DNA from: Acidobacteriota bacterium
Lineage (GTDB): Bacteria > Acidobacteriota > Thermoanaerobaculia > UBA5066
DNA length: 64,000 nucleotides
Direction: 5' to 3'
Assembly (NCBI GenBank): GCA_029781975.1
Contig: JAKOVQ010000016.1
Location: forward strand, 1-64,000
Shown here: piece after piece, positions 44,187 through 51,926 of the stretch
Layout of the letters: every line of letters starts with the position of its first letter
Position numbering within the stretch: the first letter of the stretch is position 1
Translations under genes and position numbers: made by a program
The notes under the pieces: model-generated
What the model saw: only the letters and a program-made list of their open reading frames with translations
Told to the model about the DNA's origin: nothing
The model's database searches: none

Positions 44187-45359
44187 TCAGGCCGTCGCGG
44201 CCCAGGCGGCGAGGCGTGACCGGAGCGCCTCCCGGGAGGCGTCCGCAGGGAGGTCGAGGAGCGGCGGCGCGATCGCGAGGTCGCCCGGCTCCCAGTCGAG
44301 GAGCGTCGCGAGCGCGGGCGCGATCCGCTCGGCGATCGGCCAGCTCCTCAGAGCCCGCGGCGACGGCACCTCCGAGCGCGTCTCGGGGAGGAACGCCTCG
44401 AAGAGGCCGCGCGTCCTCGGGCCCGCGGCGCGGCGCGCGAGGGCCGAGAGGTAGGCCGTCCAGGTGGGGAGCGGCTCGCCGAGCCTCTCCTCCTCGAGGA
44501 GCCGGAGGACCTCGAGGAGCCGGTCCGCGGCCCGCCCCGTCTCCTGGCGGGCGTCGGCGACCGGGACCGGGAGCGTCACCGCGGCCGCGTCGGAGACGGC
44601 CGCGCGGTGACGGGTGACGACGTCGTGGAAGCGCGTCCAGGTCATCCGCGCGTGGACCCCGAAGGAGGCGGCGGGCGACGGGGAGGCGCCCAGCGCGCGG
44701 AGGGCGTCGGCCCGCGCCCTCTCGCCGGGGACGAAGCGGCCCGCCGAGACGAGGAGGGCGGTCCCGCACGCGAGGTCGGCGCCGCGGACGGCGGCGAGGG
44801 CCGCCGCCACCGCGCCCCGCCCCGCCGCCGGACGGTCGAGGGACCGCTCGGCCGCCACGAGCGCCCCGCCCCGCCGGACGAGGAGCCGGAGGGCCTCGAG
44901 CCCGTCGAGGGGCGCGCTCGCGAGGCGGGCCGCCGGCCCGAGGAGATCGGCCGGTCCGTCGAGGACGCGGCCCGCCCCCACGCACTCGGCGAGCTCCATC
45001 TCCGCGGGGAGGAGGGCGAGCGCGTCGGCCGAAACGACGCGGACGCGCACCGTCCCCCGGCGGGACCGCGCCGTCGCGGCAGCGGCCGCGGCGAGAGGCG
45101 CGCGGAGCGCCGCGGCCCGGGGCGGGGGGACCTCGAGGACCGCGAGGAGGAAGAGCGGCTCGGGGGAGACGAAGGCGCCGCGGACGTCCACGGAGGTCCC
45201 CGCCTCGCCGTGGCCGTGGGGGCCGCCGAGCGCCGCCCCTCGCCAGGCCGGCCCCGCCGCCTCCGAGAGGGACGAGACGAGCGCGTCGACGAGCTCGCCG
45301 ACGCGTCTCTCCACGGCGGGGATCCGCGCCAGGGTGAACGGCCGGCCGACCGCCGTCAC
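44187..45359 (-). CDS. Nucleotidyltransferase-like protein, degenerate
   Basis: A 390-residue protein I cannot place firmly. Its N-terminal third (AALGGPHGHGEAGTSVDVRGAF, then FLLAVLEV) resembles the GGxGRGE...DxD nucleotidyltransferase motif with the acidic pair eroded. It continues ALALLPAEMELAECVGAGRVLDGP and CGTALLVSAGRFVP, a pattern found in uncharacterised NTase-like proteins. The GTG start overlaps the TGA of the RsbW-like gene, placing it third in an operon with a hybrid histidine kinase and an anti-sigma-type kinase, so a signalling role is likely. Confidence 0.55.
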   Translation of the reverse strand: MTAVGRPFTLARIPAVERRVGELVDALVSSLSEAAGPAWRGAALGGPHGHGEAGTSVDVRGAFVSPEPLFLLAVLEVPPPRAAALRAPLAAAAAATARSRRGTVRVRVVSADALALLPAEMELAECVGAGRVLDGPADLLGPAARLASAPLDGLEALRLLVRRGGALVAAERSLDRPAAGRGAVAAALAAVRGADLACGTALLVSAGRFVPGERARADALRALGASPSPAASFGVHARMTWTRFHDVVTRHRAAVSDAAAVTLPVPVADARQETGRAADRLLEVLRLLEEERLGEPLPTWTAYLSALARRAAGPRTRGLFEAFLPETRSEVPSPRALRSWPIAERIAPALATLLDWEPGDLAIAPPLLDLPADASREALRSRLAAWAATA

Positions 45360-45799
45360 GGCCCGTCCTCCTCGTCGGCCGAGAACGTCAGGATCAGCCG
45401 GTTCCGCCCCTCCTCGCTCACGTACGTCAGCTTCTCGCAGGCCGAGCGGATGAGGGGAAGCCCCATTCCCCCGCGGTCCGGCCAGGTGGAGGGGTCGTTC
45501 GGGTCGGGCTCGGGCGGAGGGGGGACCCCGGCCGGGTCGAAGGAGCGGCCGTGGTCGACGACGGCGACGCAGAACGTCCTCCCCTCGCGCGCCAGGTGGA
45601 TCTCGAGCCGTCCCGGCGGCCCGTCGCCGTAGGCGTGCCGGACGACGTTCGTCGCCGCCTCGACGAGGGCGAGCTCGAGGAGGCCGACTCGCGCCTCGGG
45701 CAGGTGCCACGCCTCGAGGACCGCCCGGCTCGCGGCCGCCAGGAGCCGCACGGCGGGAAGGGTCGCGCCGGCCGCGAGGACGATCTCCTGCCGCGACAT
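45356..45799 (-). CDS. RsbW-like HATPase (anti-sigma/serine kinase type)
   Basis: A 147-residue stand-alone GHKL ATPase of the RsbW/SpoIIAB type. The N box is ELALVEAATNVVRHAYG, the G1 box is VVDHGRSFDP and GGMGLPLIRSACEKLTY is the G2 region. Such proteins bind a sigma factor or phosphorylate an anti-anti-sigma STAS protein. No STAS gene is adjacent. It lies between a hybrid kinase (39-bp gap) and an NTase-like gene (GTGA overlap), suggesting one signalling operon. Confidence 0.85.
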   Translation of the reverse strand: MSRQEIVLAAGATLPAVRLLAAASRAVLEAWHLPEARVGLLELALVEAATNVVRHAYGDGPPGRLEIHLAREGRTFCVAVVDHGRSFDPAGVPPPPEPDPNDPSTWPDRGGMGLPLIRSACEKLTYVSEEGRNRLILTFSADEEDGP

Positions 45800-45838
45800 G
45801 GCGCGGACCTCACCGCCTCCGGCCGGGCGGGCGCCGCG

Positions 45839-47056
45839 TCATCGGCGCGCGCCCGGGGGCGCCTCGGGGAGGACGACGGTGAAGCGGCTCCCCCGTCCGG
45901 GCTCGGACCGCAGGCCGATCCGTCCGCCGTGCCGCTCGACGATCTCCTTCGAGATGGAGAGGCCCAGCCCCGTGCCGGCGGGCCGCGTCCCGGAGGGGTC
46001 GGGGATCTGCCGGTACTTCTCGAAGACGATCGCCTGGTCCTGGGGCGCGATGCCCACCCCCGTGTCCTCCACGGCGAGGAGGACCGCGCCCGCGCCCGGC
46101 TGCGGCTGGACTCCCCAGCGCGGCGCCTCCTCCGGGCCGACGCGCGCCGCCGCGAGGCGGATCGCGCCCCCCCGCGGAGTGAACTTGAGCGCGTTGGTGA
46201 CGAGGTTGACGAAGACCTGGGTGATCCGGTCCCGGTCGCCGCGGACGAGCCCCTCGCCGGGCCCCATGGGGCGGACGACCACGGCCAGCTGGAGCCCCTG
46301 CTCGTCGGCGACCAGCCGGTAGACGTCCGCGACGACGGAGACGACCTCCGCGGCGTCGAAGACCTCGTCGCGCCACGGCACCTCTCCCGCCTCGAGCCGC
46401 GCCATGTCGAGGACCTGGTCGAGGAGGCGCGTCAGCCTCCCGCACTGCTCCACGATCATCGGCGTGAACTTCTCGACCGACTCGGGGCTCGTCGCCCCGT
46501 GCTTCTGCAGGACGCGGGCCGCCGAGGTGATCGCCGTCAGCGGCGTCCGGAGCTGGTGGGAGACGCTCGAGAGGAACTCGGTCTTGAGCCGGTCCTGGTC
46601 CGCCGCCCGCCGGCGCGCGGCCTCCAGCTCGTCGTAGGTCCGCTTCACCGCCAGGAGCGCCTTGATCCGGATCTGGAGCTCGAGCGAGTCGACCGGCTTG
46701 CTGACGAAGTCGTCGGCGCCCGCGTCGACCGCCCGCTGGCGCGACTTGGCGTCCGACAGGGCGGTCACCATGACGATCGGGATGAGCCGCGTCAGCGCGT
46801 CGCCCTTGAGGATCCGGGTCGCCTCGATCCCGTCGAGCTCCGGCATCATCGCGTCCATCAGGATCAGGTCGGGCTGCTCCTGGCGCGCCACCTGGATCGC
46901 CTTCGCGCCGTCGGGGGCGCTCAGCGGCGCGTAGCCGAGCACCTTCACCATCTTCGAGAGGACGAGGACGTTGGCCGCCACGTCGTCGACGACCAGGATC
47001 CGCGCCTGGCGGGGCGCCGGAGGGGCGGAGAGGTCGGGCGCGGTGGTGGCGGGCAT
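45839..47056 (-). CDS. Hybrid response regulator/sensor histidine kinase
   Basis: A 405-residue soluble protein. Residues 18-135 are a receiver domain (acidic DD, phospho-acceptor Asp68 in LILMDAMMP, Lys120 in VSKP). Residues 156-225 are HisKA with phospho-His167 in SVSHQLRTPLT, and 265-400 are HATPase_c (N box FVNLVTNALKFTP, G boxes VEDTGVGIA and GTGLGLSISKEIVERHGG). The receiver is N-terminal and no membrane segment is present, so it is probably fed by another kinase. It heads an operon with RsbW-like and NTase-like genes and is divergent from truA. Confidence 0.94.
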   Translation of the reverse strand: MPATTAPDLSAPPAPRQARILVVDDVAANVLVLSKMVKVLGYAPLSAPDGAKAIQVARQEQPDLILMDAMMPELDGIEATRILKGDALTRLIPIVMVTALSDAKSRQRAVDAGADDFVSKPVDSLELQIRIKALLAVKRTYDELEAARRRAADQDRLKTEFLSSVSHQLRTPLTAITSAARVLQKHGATSPESVEKFTPMIVEQCGRLTRLLDQVLDMARLEAGEVPWRDEVFDAAEVVSVVADVYRLVADEQGLQLAVVVRPMGPGEGLVRGDRDRITQVFVNLVTNALKFTPRGGAIRLAAARVGPEEAPRWGVQPQPGAGAVLLAVEDTGVGIAPQDQAIVFEKYRQIPDPSGTRPAGTGLGLSISKEIVERHGGRIGLRSEPGRGSRFTVVLPEAPPGARR

Positions 47057-47079
47057 GGGACCTCGGAGAGAATACCTCC

Positions 47080-47925
47080 GTGAAGCCGTCCCGCCCCGCC
47101 GACCGCCTCGCGCCCCGCCGCACCGGCCCCGTCCTGAGGGCCACGATCGAATACGACGGCGGGCGCTACCGCGGGTGGCAGGCCCAGGTGAACGCCCGCA
47201 CCATCCAGGGGGTCCTCCTCCCGTCCCTGCGCGAGCTCGTCGGCGAGGACGCCCTGCTGCACGGCGCCGGAAGGACCGACGCGGGGGTCCACGCGCTCGG
47301 GCAGGTCGCCTCCGTCCACCTCCCCCCGGGGAAGGGCGCCGGCGACCTCGAGGCCCTCCGCCGCCGCTGGAACGACCTCCTCCCCGCCGACGTCAACGTC
47401 CTCTCCCTGGTCCGCGCGCCGGACGCGTTCCACGCGCGGCACGACGCCGTCCTGCGCGTCTACCGCTACCGGTTCGCCCGCCGCAGGACCGCGTTCGGGA
47501 AGCCGTTCGTCTACTGGGTGAAGGACCCCCTCGACGCGGCCGCGATGGACCGCGGCGCCGCGCTCCTGGCCGGGCTCCACGACTTCCGGAGCTTCTGCGA
47601 GAACCCCGAGGGGCACGACTCCACGCTCGTGAAGGTCGACTTCGCGCGGGTCGAGGAGGGGCCGCCGGGGAGCGACCTCGTCCTCTTCCGGATCGGCGCC
47701 TCGCACTTCCTCTGGAAGATGGTCCGGCGCCTCGCCGGCGTCCTGCTGGAGGTGGGCGCCGGCCGGCTCGCGCCCGCCGACGTCTCCCGCCTCCTCGCGC
47801 AGCGCCCGGGCGGGGCCGACGGGCCCGCCCGCCTCACCGTCCCGCCCTCCGGCCTCTTCCTCGAGGCGGTCCTCTACCCCGGGGAGGAGCTCCGCCCGGC
47901 GGACCCGCTCCGCCCCGGCTTCTGA
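47080..47925 (+). CDS. truA: tRNA pseudouridine(38-40) synthase
   Basis: A 281-residue TruA, which isomerises uridines 38-40 in the tRNA anticodon arm. The catalytic motif GAGRTDAGVHALGQVA carries Asp67, and YRYRFA, the DFRSFC block and FLWKMVRRLAGVLLEVG match the family. The start is GTG; the first 19 residues are a basic extension. It is divergent from the hybrid kinase gene with 23 bp between starts. Confidence 0.96.
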   Translation: MKPSRPADRLAPRRTGPVLRATIEYDGGRYRGWQAQVNARTIQGVLLPSLRELVGEDALLHGAGRTDAGVHALGQVASVHLPPGKGAGDLEALRRRWNDLLPADVNVLSLVRAPDAFHARHDAVLRVYRYRFARRRTAFGKPFVYWVKDPLDAAAMDRGAALLAGLHDFRSFCENPEGHDSTLVKVDFARVEEGPPGSDLVLFRIGASHFLWKMVRRLAGVLLEVGAGRLAPADVSRLLAQRPGGADGPARLTVPPSGLFLEAVLYPGEELRPADPLRPGF

Positions 47926-47984
47926 CGGCGCGCGCCCCGCCGCCCGCGTTGACCGGCGGCGAGATCGCGTGTTCTCATCGCCGC

Positions 47985-49310
47985 GTGAAGCGCCTCCTCC
48001 CCGCCGCCGCCGCCCTCGCCCTGCTCGCCGGCGGCCGCCCCGCTCCCGCGCAGGAGGCCACGGCTCCCGCGCTCGCCGTTCCCTTCGTCCAGGGGCGCCC
48101 GTTCGCCGAGAGCCTGAAGCGCGCCCGGGCCGAGAAGAAGCCGCTGATGGTGGACGTCTACGCCGTCTGGTGCGGCCCGTGCAAGCAGCTCGACCGGGTG
48201 ACGTTCGCCGACGCCGAGGTCGGCGCCTGGGCGAAGCGCCGCCTCGTGGCCGTGAAGGTCGACGCCGAGAAGGGGGAAGGGCGGAGGATCGCGGCGCGCT
48301 ACGGCATCGCCGCCTTCCCGACCGTCCTCTTCCTCTCGTCCGACGGCGAGGAGCTCGACCGGATCGCCGGGGTCCTCGGGCCCGAGGACTTCGTCGCCGC
48401 CGGCGAGAAGATCCTGGCGGGGCAGTCGCCGCTCCAGGAGGCCGCGGCCTCGCTCGGGAAGCGCTGGAGCCCGGAGCAGGCGTCCGCGCTCGCCATCACC
48501 TTCGCGCAGCGGAACGACGTGGTGCGGCTCCGGCCGGTCGTGACGCAGATCGTGGAGCACGACCCCGACCTCGCCGAGCCCGGCGCGCGCGACGCCTTCC
48601 TCTACCTCGTCAGCCTCGAGGACGGACGGGGGAAGCTCACCCCCGAGACGCTCGACCTGATCGCGACCTACGTCCCGCGGTTCGCCGGGGACCCGCGGGA
48701 GGGGATCCTCCACGTCGCCGCCGCGCGCGAGTACGCCCGGAGGGGCGACCTCGCCGGGGCGCGCGCGTCGGTTGCGGCGGGGCTGAAGGTCCTCGGGCCG
48801 GCCAGCCCCCTCTCGTCGGACCTCTACGCCACGCTCGGGACGGCCGAGTCGAAGGCCGGGAACGCCGACGCCGCGATCGCCGCGTTCCGGAAGGGAGTCG
48901 AGGCCTCCGAGGCGGGCAAGGCGTCCGGCGGAGTCCGGTCGCTCCGCCAGATGCAGCTCGCCGAGGCCCTCGCCGACGCGGGGAAGGCGGCCGAGGCGCG
49001 CACGGCCGTCGCGGCGTCCCTCGGCCTCGCGCCGGACGACCCCACCGCCCTCTCGCGCGCCGCGCTCGTCCTCCTGAAGACGCGCGACCTCGCCTCCGCC
49101 ACCGCCCGCGCCCGGCGCGCCGTCGAGGTGAGCGGCGGCGCGGACGCCGAGGCGCAGGCTGCCCTCGGGGCGGTGCTCGCGGCGGGCGGCGACCGGGCCG
49201 GGGCCGCGGCCGCGTACGCGCGCGCCGCGGACCTGGAGCCCGACAACGCCGACTACCGGCGCCGCCGCGACGAGCTGGGGAAGAAGAAGGCCGACCCGAA
49301 GGCGTCCTGA
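47985..49310 (+). CDS. Exported thioredoxin-like protein with TPR domain
   Basis: A 441-residue protein with a signal peptide (MKRLLPAAAALALLAGG) and a thioredoxin-fold domain at 35-150 bearing WCGPC (Cys63, Cys66) and the cis-Pro loop AAFPTVLFL. From about 155 to the end it is helical, with TPR-like repeats (LYATLGTAESKAGNADAAIAA, AQAALGAVLAAGGDRAGAAA). It likely acts in the periplasm as a disulfide reductase or chaperone-like factor. The GTG start is the only reasonable one before the signal peptide. It follows truA by 59 bp. Confidence 0.88.
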   Translation: MKRLLPAAAALALLAGGRPAPAQEATAPALAVPFVQGRPFAESLKRARAEKKPLMVDVYAVWCGPCKQLDRVTFADAEVGAWAKRRLVAVKVDAEKGEGRRIAARYGIAAFPTVLFLSSDGEELDRIAGVLGPEDFVAAGEKILAGQSPLQEAAASLGKRWSPEQASALAITFAQRNDVVRLRPVVTQIVEHDPDLAEPGARDAFLYLVSLEDGRGKLTPETLDLIATYVPRFAGDPREGILHVAAAREYARRGDLAGARASVAAGLKVLGPASPLSSDLYATLGTAESKAGNADAAIAAFRKGVEASEAGKASGGVRSLRQMQLAEALADAGKAAEARTAVAASLGLAPDDPTALSRAALVLLKTRDLASATARARRAVEVSGGADAEAQAALGAVLAAGGDRAGAAAAYARAADLEPDNADYRRRRDELGKKKADPKAS

Positions 49311-49352
49311 GGGGCGGAGGCCCGGAGGCCGGGGGCGGAGCCCCTCGGCGCG

Positions 49353-49973
49353 CTACGCGCCCGGAGCCTCGCCCGGAGCGGGAGGGGGAGCCTCGACGGC
49401 CGGAGCGGCCGCGGCCTCCTCGCCGGCCGGCGGCCCGGGGGCCGGCGTCACCCGGAGGGTCGGCACGCGCTCGGGCCGCGTCCGGCGCGCGAGGAGGACG
49501 ACGAGGCCGGCCGTCACGAGGATCCTCACGAGGAGGACGCTCGCCGAGTAGGCGTGGAGCCGGGCCCAGGAGCGCCGGAGCGGGTCCGCGTGAGGCATCA
49601 GGTCGATGAGGGTCGGCATCCGGTCCCTCAGGGACATCATCTCGGGCGTGATCACCTCGTGCGACGCGAAGGCCGCGGCGGCCGCGACGACGAGGAGGCG
49701 GACGGCCAGCCCCTTCTGCACCCGCGGCAGCGGCTCCAGCCGGTCGAGGGCGAGGACGAGGACGAGCAGGAGCGCCGCGGCGCCGTAGGACCAGAGGTCG
49801 AGGACGTCGAGCAGCGCGGCGTTGACCGTCCCGCCGACGTGGCGGGACGGCGCGACCTTCAGGACGAGGCCCGCGACGGCGGCGAAGAAGACGAGGGCGC
49901 CGCACCAGCTCCCCGCGACGAGGATCGCGGCCGACCGGGCGACGCCCGCGCCCGACCACCTCTCGAGGGTCAC
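49353..49973 (-). CDS. DUF4149-like integral membrane protein
   Basis: A 206-residue protein with four predicted helices (AAILVAGSWCGALVFFAAVAG, YGAAALLLVLVLALD, LAVRLLVVAAAAAFASHEVI, LLVRILVTAGLVVLLA). AGSWCGALVFF and the helix-3 to helix-4 loop with PEMMSLRDRMP resemble DUF4149 proteins. The C-terminal 40 residues are Pro/Ala-rich. The GTG start overlaps the mqnD stop (GTGA), so it is coupled to menaquinone biosynthesis genes. Function unknown. Confidence 0.72.
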   Translation of the reverse strand: MTLERWSGAGVARSAAILVAGSWCGALVFFAAVAGLVLKVAPSRHVGGTVNAALLDVLDLWSYGAAALLLVLVLALDRLEPLPRVQKGLAVRLLVVAAAAAFASHEVITPEMMSLRDRMPTLIDLMPHADPLRRSWARLHAYSASVLLVRILVTAGLVVLLARRTRPERVPTLRVTPAPGPPAGEEAAAAPAVEAPPPAPGEAPGA

Positions 49974-50821
49974 GACGCGGCGATCCACTCGGGCTCGACC
50001 AGAGCCGGGAGCGCCCCGACCGCGTGCCCGCGCGCCAGGAAGAGCCGGACCGCCTCCCGGCCGCGCTCGCCGTAGTCCCGCGTCCAGTCGTTCACGTACA
50101 TGCCGACGAAGCGGTCGGCCTTCTCGCGGGGGAGCCCGCGCGCGAAGCGCATCGCGTCGGTGAGGGCCTCCTCGCGGTTGGCGAGCGCCCACTCGATCGA
50201 GCGGCCGAGGGCGCGGGAGATCCGGCCGATCCTCTCGGCGCCCAGGTCCTTCCGGATGACGTTCCCCCCGAGCGGGAGCGGGAGGGACGTCTCCTCCTTC
50301 CAGACGACGCCGAGGTCGGCGAGGAGGCGGAACCCCTCGTCCTGCCACGTCAGCTGCCCCTCGTGGATGAGGACGCCCGCGTCCACCTCGCCCCGGAGGA
50401 GCGCGTCGCCGATCGCGTCGAACGGGACGACGACCTCCGTCACGGGGGGCGCGTAGAGGCGGAGGGCGAGGGCCGCGGAGGTGAGCGTCCCCGGGATCGC
50501 CACGCGCCGCCCCGCGAGGGACGCGAGCGTGGACGGCGCGCCGGCGGCCTCGCGCGCGACGACGCACGGCCCGTAGCCGTCGCCGAAGGAGGCGCCGTGC
50601 GGGAGGAGGACGTAGCGGTCGGCCAGGTGCGCGTATGCGTGGAAGGAGACCGCCGTGACGGGGAGCTCGCCCGCGAGGGCGCGGCGGTTGAGCGACTCGA
50701 TGTCGCCGAGCTCGTGGCGGAACGCGAGCCCCTCGGTGTCGACGGCGCCGAGGCGGAGCCCGGCGAACATGAAGGCGTCGTCGGAGTCGGGAGAGTGCGC
50801 GACGAGGATCTCTTCGGTCAC
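49970..50821 (-). CDS. mqnD: 1,4-dihydroxy-6-naphthoate synthase (futalosine pathway)
   Basis: A 283-residue MqnD, which converts cyclic dehypoxanthine futalosine to 1,4-dihydroxy-6-naphthoate for menaquinone. HSPDSDDAFMFAGLRLG near the start, SFHAYAHLADRYVLLPHGAS, the periplasmic-binding-protein-like VAIPGTLTSAALALRLY and GVLIHEGQLTW are typical and distinguish it from MqnA. The start is GTG with GCTACGAT 6 nt upstream, so it may be leaderless. No other mqn gene is adjacent. Confidence 0.92.
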   Translation of the reverse strand: MTEEILVAHSPDSDDAFMFAGLRLGAVDTEGLAFRHELGDIESLNRRALAGELPVTAVSFHAYAHLADRYVLLPHGASFGDGYGPCVVAREAAGAPSTLASLAGRRVAIPGTLTSAALALRLYAPPVTEVVVPFDAIGDALLRGEVDAGVLIHEGQLTWQDEGFRLLADLGVVWKEETSLPLPLGGNVIRKDLGAERIGRISRALGRSIEWALANREEALTDAMRFARGLPREKADRFVGMYVNDWTRDYGERGREAVRLFLARGHAVGALPALVEPEWIAAS

Positions 50822-50896
50822 GCGAGGATCGTAGCGCGCCCCTCCGCCGTCCCCGAAAGCGCGAGAAGAAAATGTGCGAGCACGTCAAGAAAAATG

Positions 50897-50924
50897 TTGC
50901 GCGCCGTTCCGGTTGCTCTACAAT
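50897..50924 (+). promoter_or_regulatory. Promoter of the Lys/Ala peptide gene
   Basis: TTGCGC (50897-50902) and TACAAT (50919-50924) are separated by 16 bp in an AT-richer patch. This is the best sigma-70-type promoter in the window and would start a leader of about 190 nt. Confidence 0.6.
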
Positions 50925-50943
50925 CTCGGCGGAAAGAAAAAAC

Positions 50944-50970
50944 GGCGGAACGACTCGAACTCGTTCCGCC
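50944..50970 (+). ncRNA. Structured 5' leader hairpin
   Basis: GGCGGAACGA (50944-50953) pairs perfectly with TCGTTCCGCC (50961-50970) around a CTCGAAC loop, near the predicted 5' end of the Lys/Ala peptide transcript. It may stabilise the RNA or be part of a regulatory leader. It is not a tRNA. Confidence 0.5.
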
Positions 50971-51120
50971 GCATCCGGGAGACCGGAGCTCCGAGGGAAC
51001 TAGCGACCAAGGGCAGTCGGCAGTTCGAAGGAAGCGGGCCCCCCGTCTCGAGGGACGGTCAAGGTAGCACGCAGCTTTCGGCACTGTCAATCGATCCTGC
51101 CAAGAGGAGGTGACAGAGCA

Positions 51121-51192
51121 ATGGCTACGAAGAAGGCTGCGAAGAAGGCTGCGAAGAAGCCCGCCAAGAAGGCTGCCAAGAAGGGCAAGTAA
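51121..51192 (+). CDS. 23-residue histone-H1-like Lys/Ala peptide
   Basis: A short gene encoding 23 residues beginning MATKKAAKKAAKK and ending AAKKGK: 11 Lys and 8 Ala with one Pro, a histone H1 C-terminal-type repeat expected to bind DNA or RNA. Support for expression is strong: AGGAGGTGA lies 9 nt before the ATG, a promoter lies about 200 bp upstream, and a textbook terminator follows 50 bp after the TAA. Codons (GCT, AAG) differ from the C-rich usage around it. It is shorter than most annotation cut-offs. It may compact the nucleoid or coat RNA; that is inference. Confidence 0.75.
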   Translation: MATKKAAKKAAKKPAKKAAKKGK

Positions 51193-51242
51193 GTCCCATA
51201 CCGGACTCATAAGTCCAATCCAATAAAGGTTTTCCGGGATAC

Positions 51243-51269
51243 GGGGGCGAAACGCCCCCTTATTTTTTT
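51243..51269 (+). terminator. Intrinsic terminator of the Lys/Ala peptide gene
   Basis: GGGGGCG (51243-51249), loop AAA, CGCCCCC (51253-51259), then TTATTTTTTT. This is the clearest Rho-independent terminator in the window. Confidence 0.92.
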
Positions 51270-51356
51270 GCCCACGCGCCGCCCGCGTCGGAAATGTTCG
51301 ATCTGCAAGGGTCGCCCGACGAATTCCACAGGCTGTCCACGCGGTTTTCCACCGAG

Positions 51357-51376
51357 GTATATAGAAACTTATATAC
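51357..51376. promoter_or_regulatory. AT-rich inverted repeat, likely PadR operator
   Basis: GTATATA (51357-51363), six bases, TATATAC (51370-51376) form a perfect inverted repeat ending 7 bp before the preferred PadR start. In such a GC-rich genome this is very unusual and probably combines a -10 region with an autoregulatory operator. Confidence 0.55.
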
Positions 51377-51383
51377 TTCGCTG

Positions 51384-51926
51384 GTGTCGCTTCCCCACGT
51401 CCTTCTCGGCCTCCTCTCGCGCGGCAGCGCGAGCGGATGGGACCTGAAGAACCGGATGACGCGCGACGGGGCGCTCGGCTGGGACGCGGAGCTCTCGCAG
51501 ATCTACCCCGCGCTGCGCCGGCTCCTGAAGGGCGGGTTCGTCGCGCTGAAGCGCCGCCGCTCGACGAAGGGGCCGCCGCGGCGCGAGTACCGCCTCACGC
51601 CCGCCGGACGGCGCGAGCTCCTCGAGTGGCTCGCCGAGCCGGTGGCTCTCCCGCGCCCGAAGGACGCGCCCCTCGCCCGGCTCGCCTTCCTCGAGAGGCT
51701 CGCGCCCGACGTCCGCGCCGCGCGCCTCCTCGAGCAGCGCCGCCTCGTCGCCGCCGCGCTCAAGCGCGCCGGCCCCCCCTCGAACGCCGCGCGGCGCCGG
51801 CGCCGCGCGCTCCTCGAGGCCGAGCTCGCCTGGCTCGACGCCGAGAGGGCCCTCCTCCTCGCGGACGCGCCCGCGCCCCCGGCCGCCGCGCCTCGCCGGC
51901 GGGGGGGCGGCGCTACGCCGGCGTGA
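51384..51926 (+). CDS. PadR-family transcriptional regulator
   Basis: A 180-residue PadR regulator. From the GTG at 51384 it reads SLPHVLLGLLSRGSASGWDLKNRM, the normal PadR N-terminus, followed by SQIYPALRRLLKGGFVALKR (recognition and wing) and REYRLTPAGRRELLEWL. A longer start at 51294 is possible but would place the AT-rich inverted repeat inside the gene and add an atypical 30-residue extension. The C-terminal part is the Vir_C-like helical dimerisation region and ends in an Ala/Arg tail. Its 3' end overlaps pcrA by 14 bp. Confidence 0.87.
   Translation: MSLPHVLLGLLSRGSASGWDLKNRMTRDGALGWDAELSQIYPALRRLLKGGFVALKRRRSTKGPPRREYRLTPAGRRELLEWLAEPVALPRPKDAPLARLAFLERLAPDVRAARLLEQRRLVAAALKRAGPPSNAARRRRRALLEAELAWLDAERALLLADAPAPPAAAPRRRGGGATPA

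Noticed and set aside
50944-50970. tRNA or tmRNA-like T-arm (the minus-strand loop reads GTTCGAG)
   Set aside because: The stem is 10 bp with the loop register wrong for a T-arm, and no acceptor, D-arm or anticodon arm can be drawn around it.
50874-51113. 79-codon plus-strand frame in the leader of the Lys/Ala peptide gene
   Set aside because: It starts upstream of the predicted promoter, lacks a ribosome-binding site and has no codon bias; it is probably chance.
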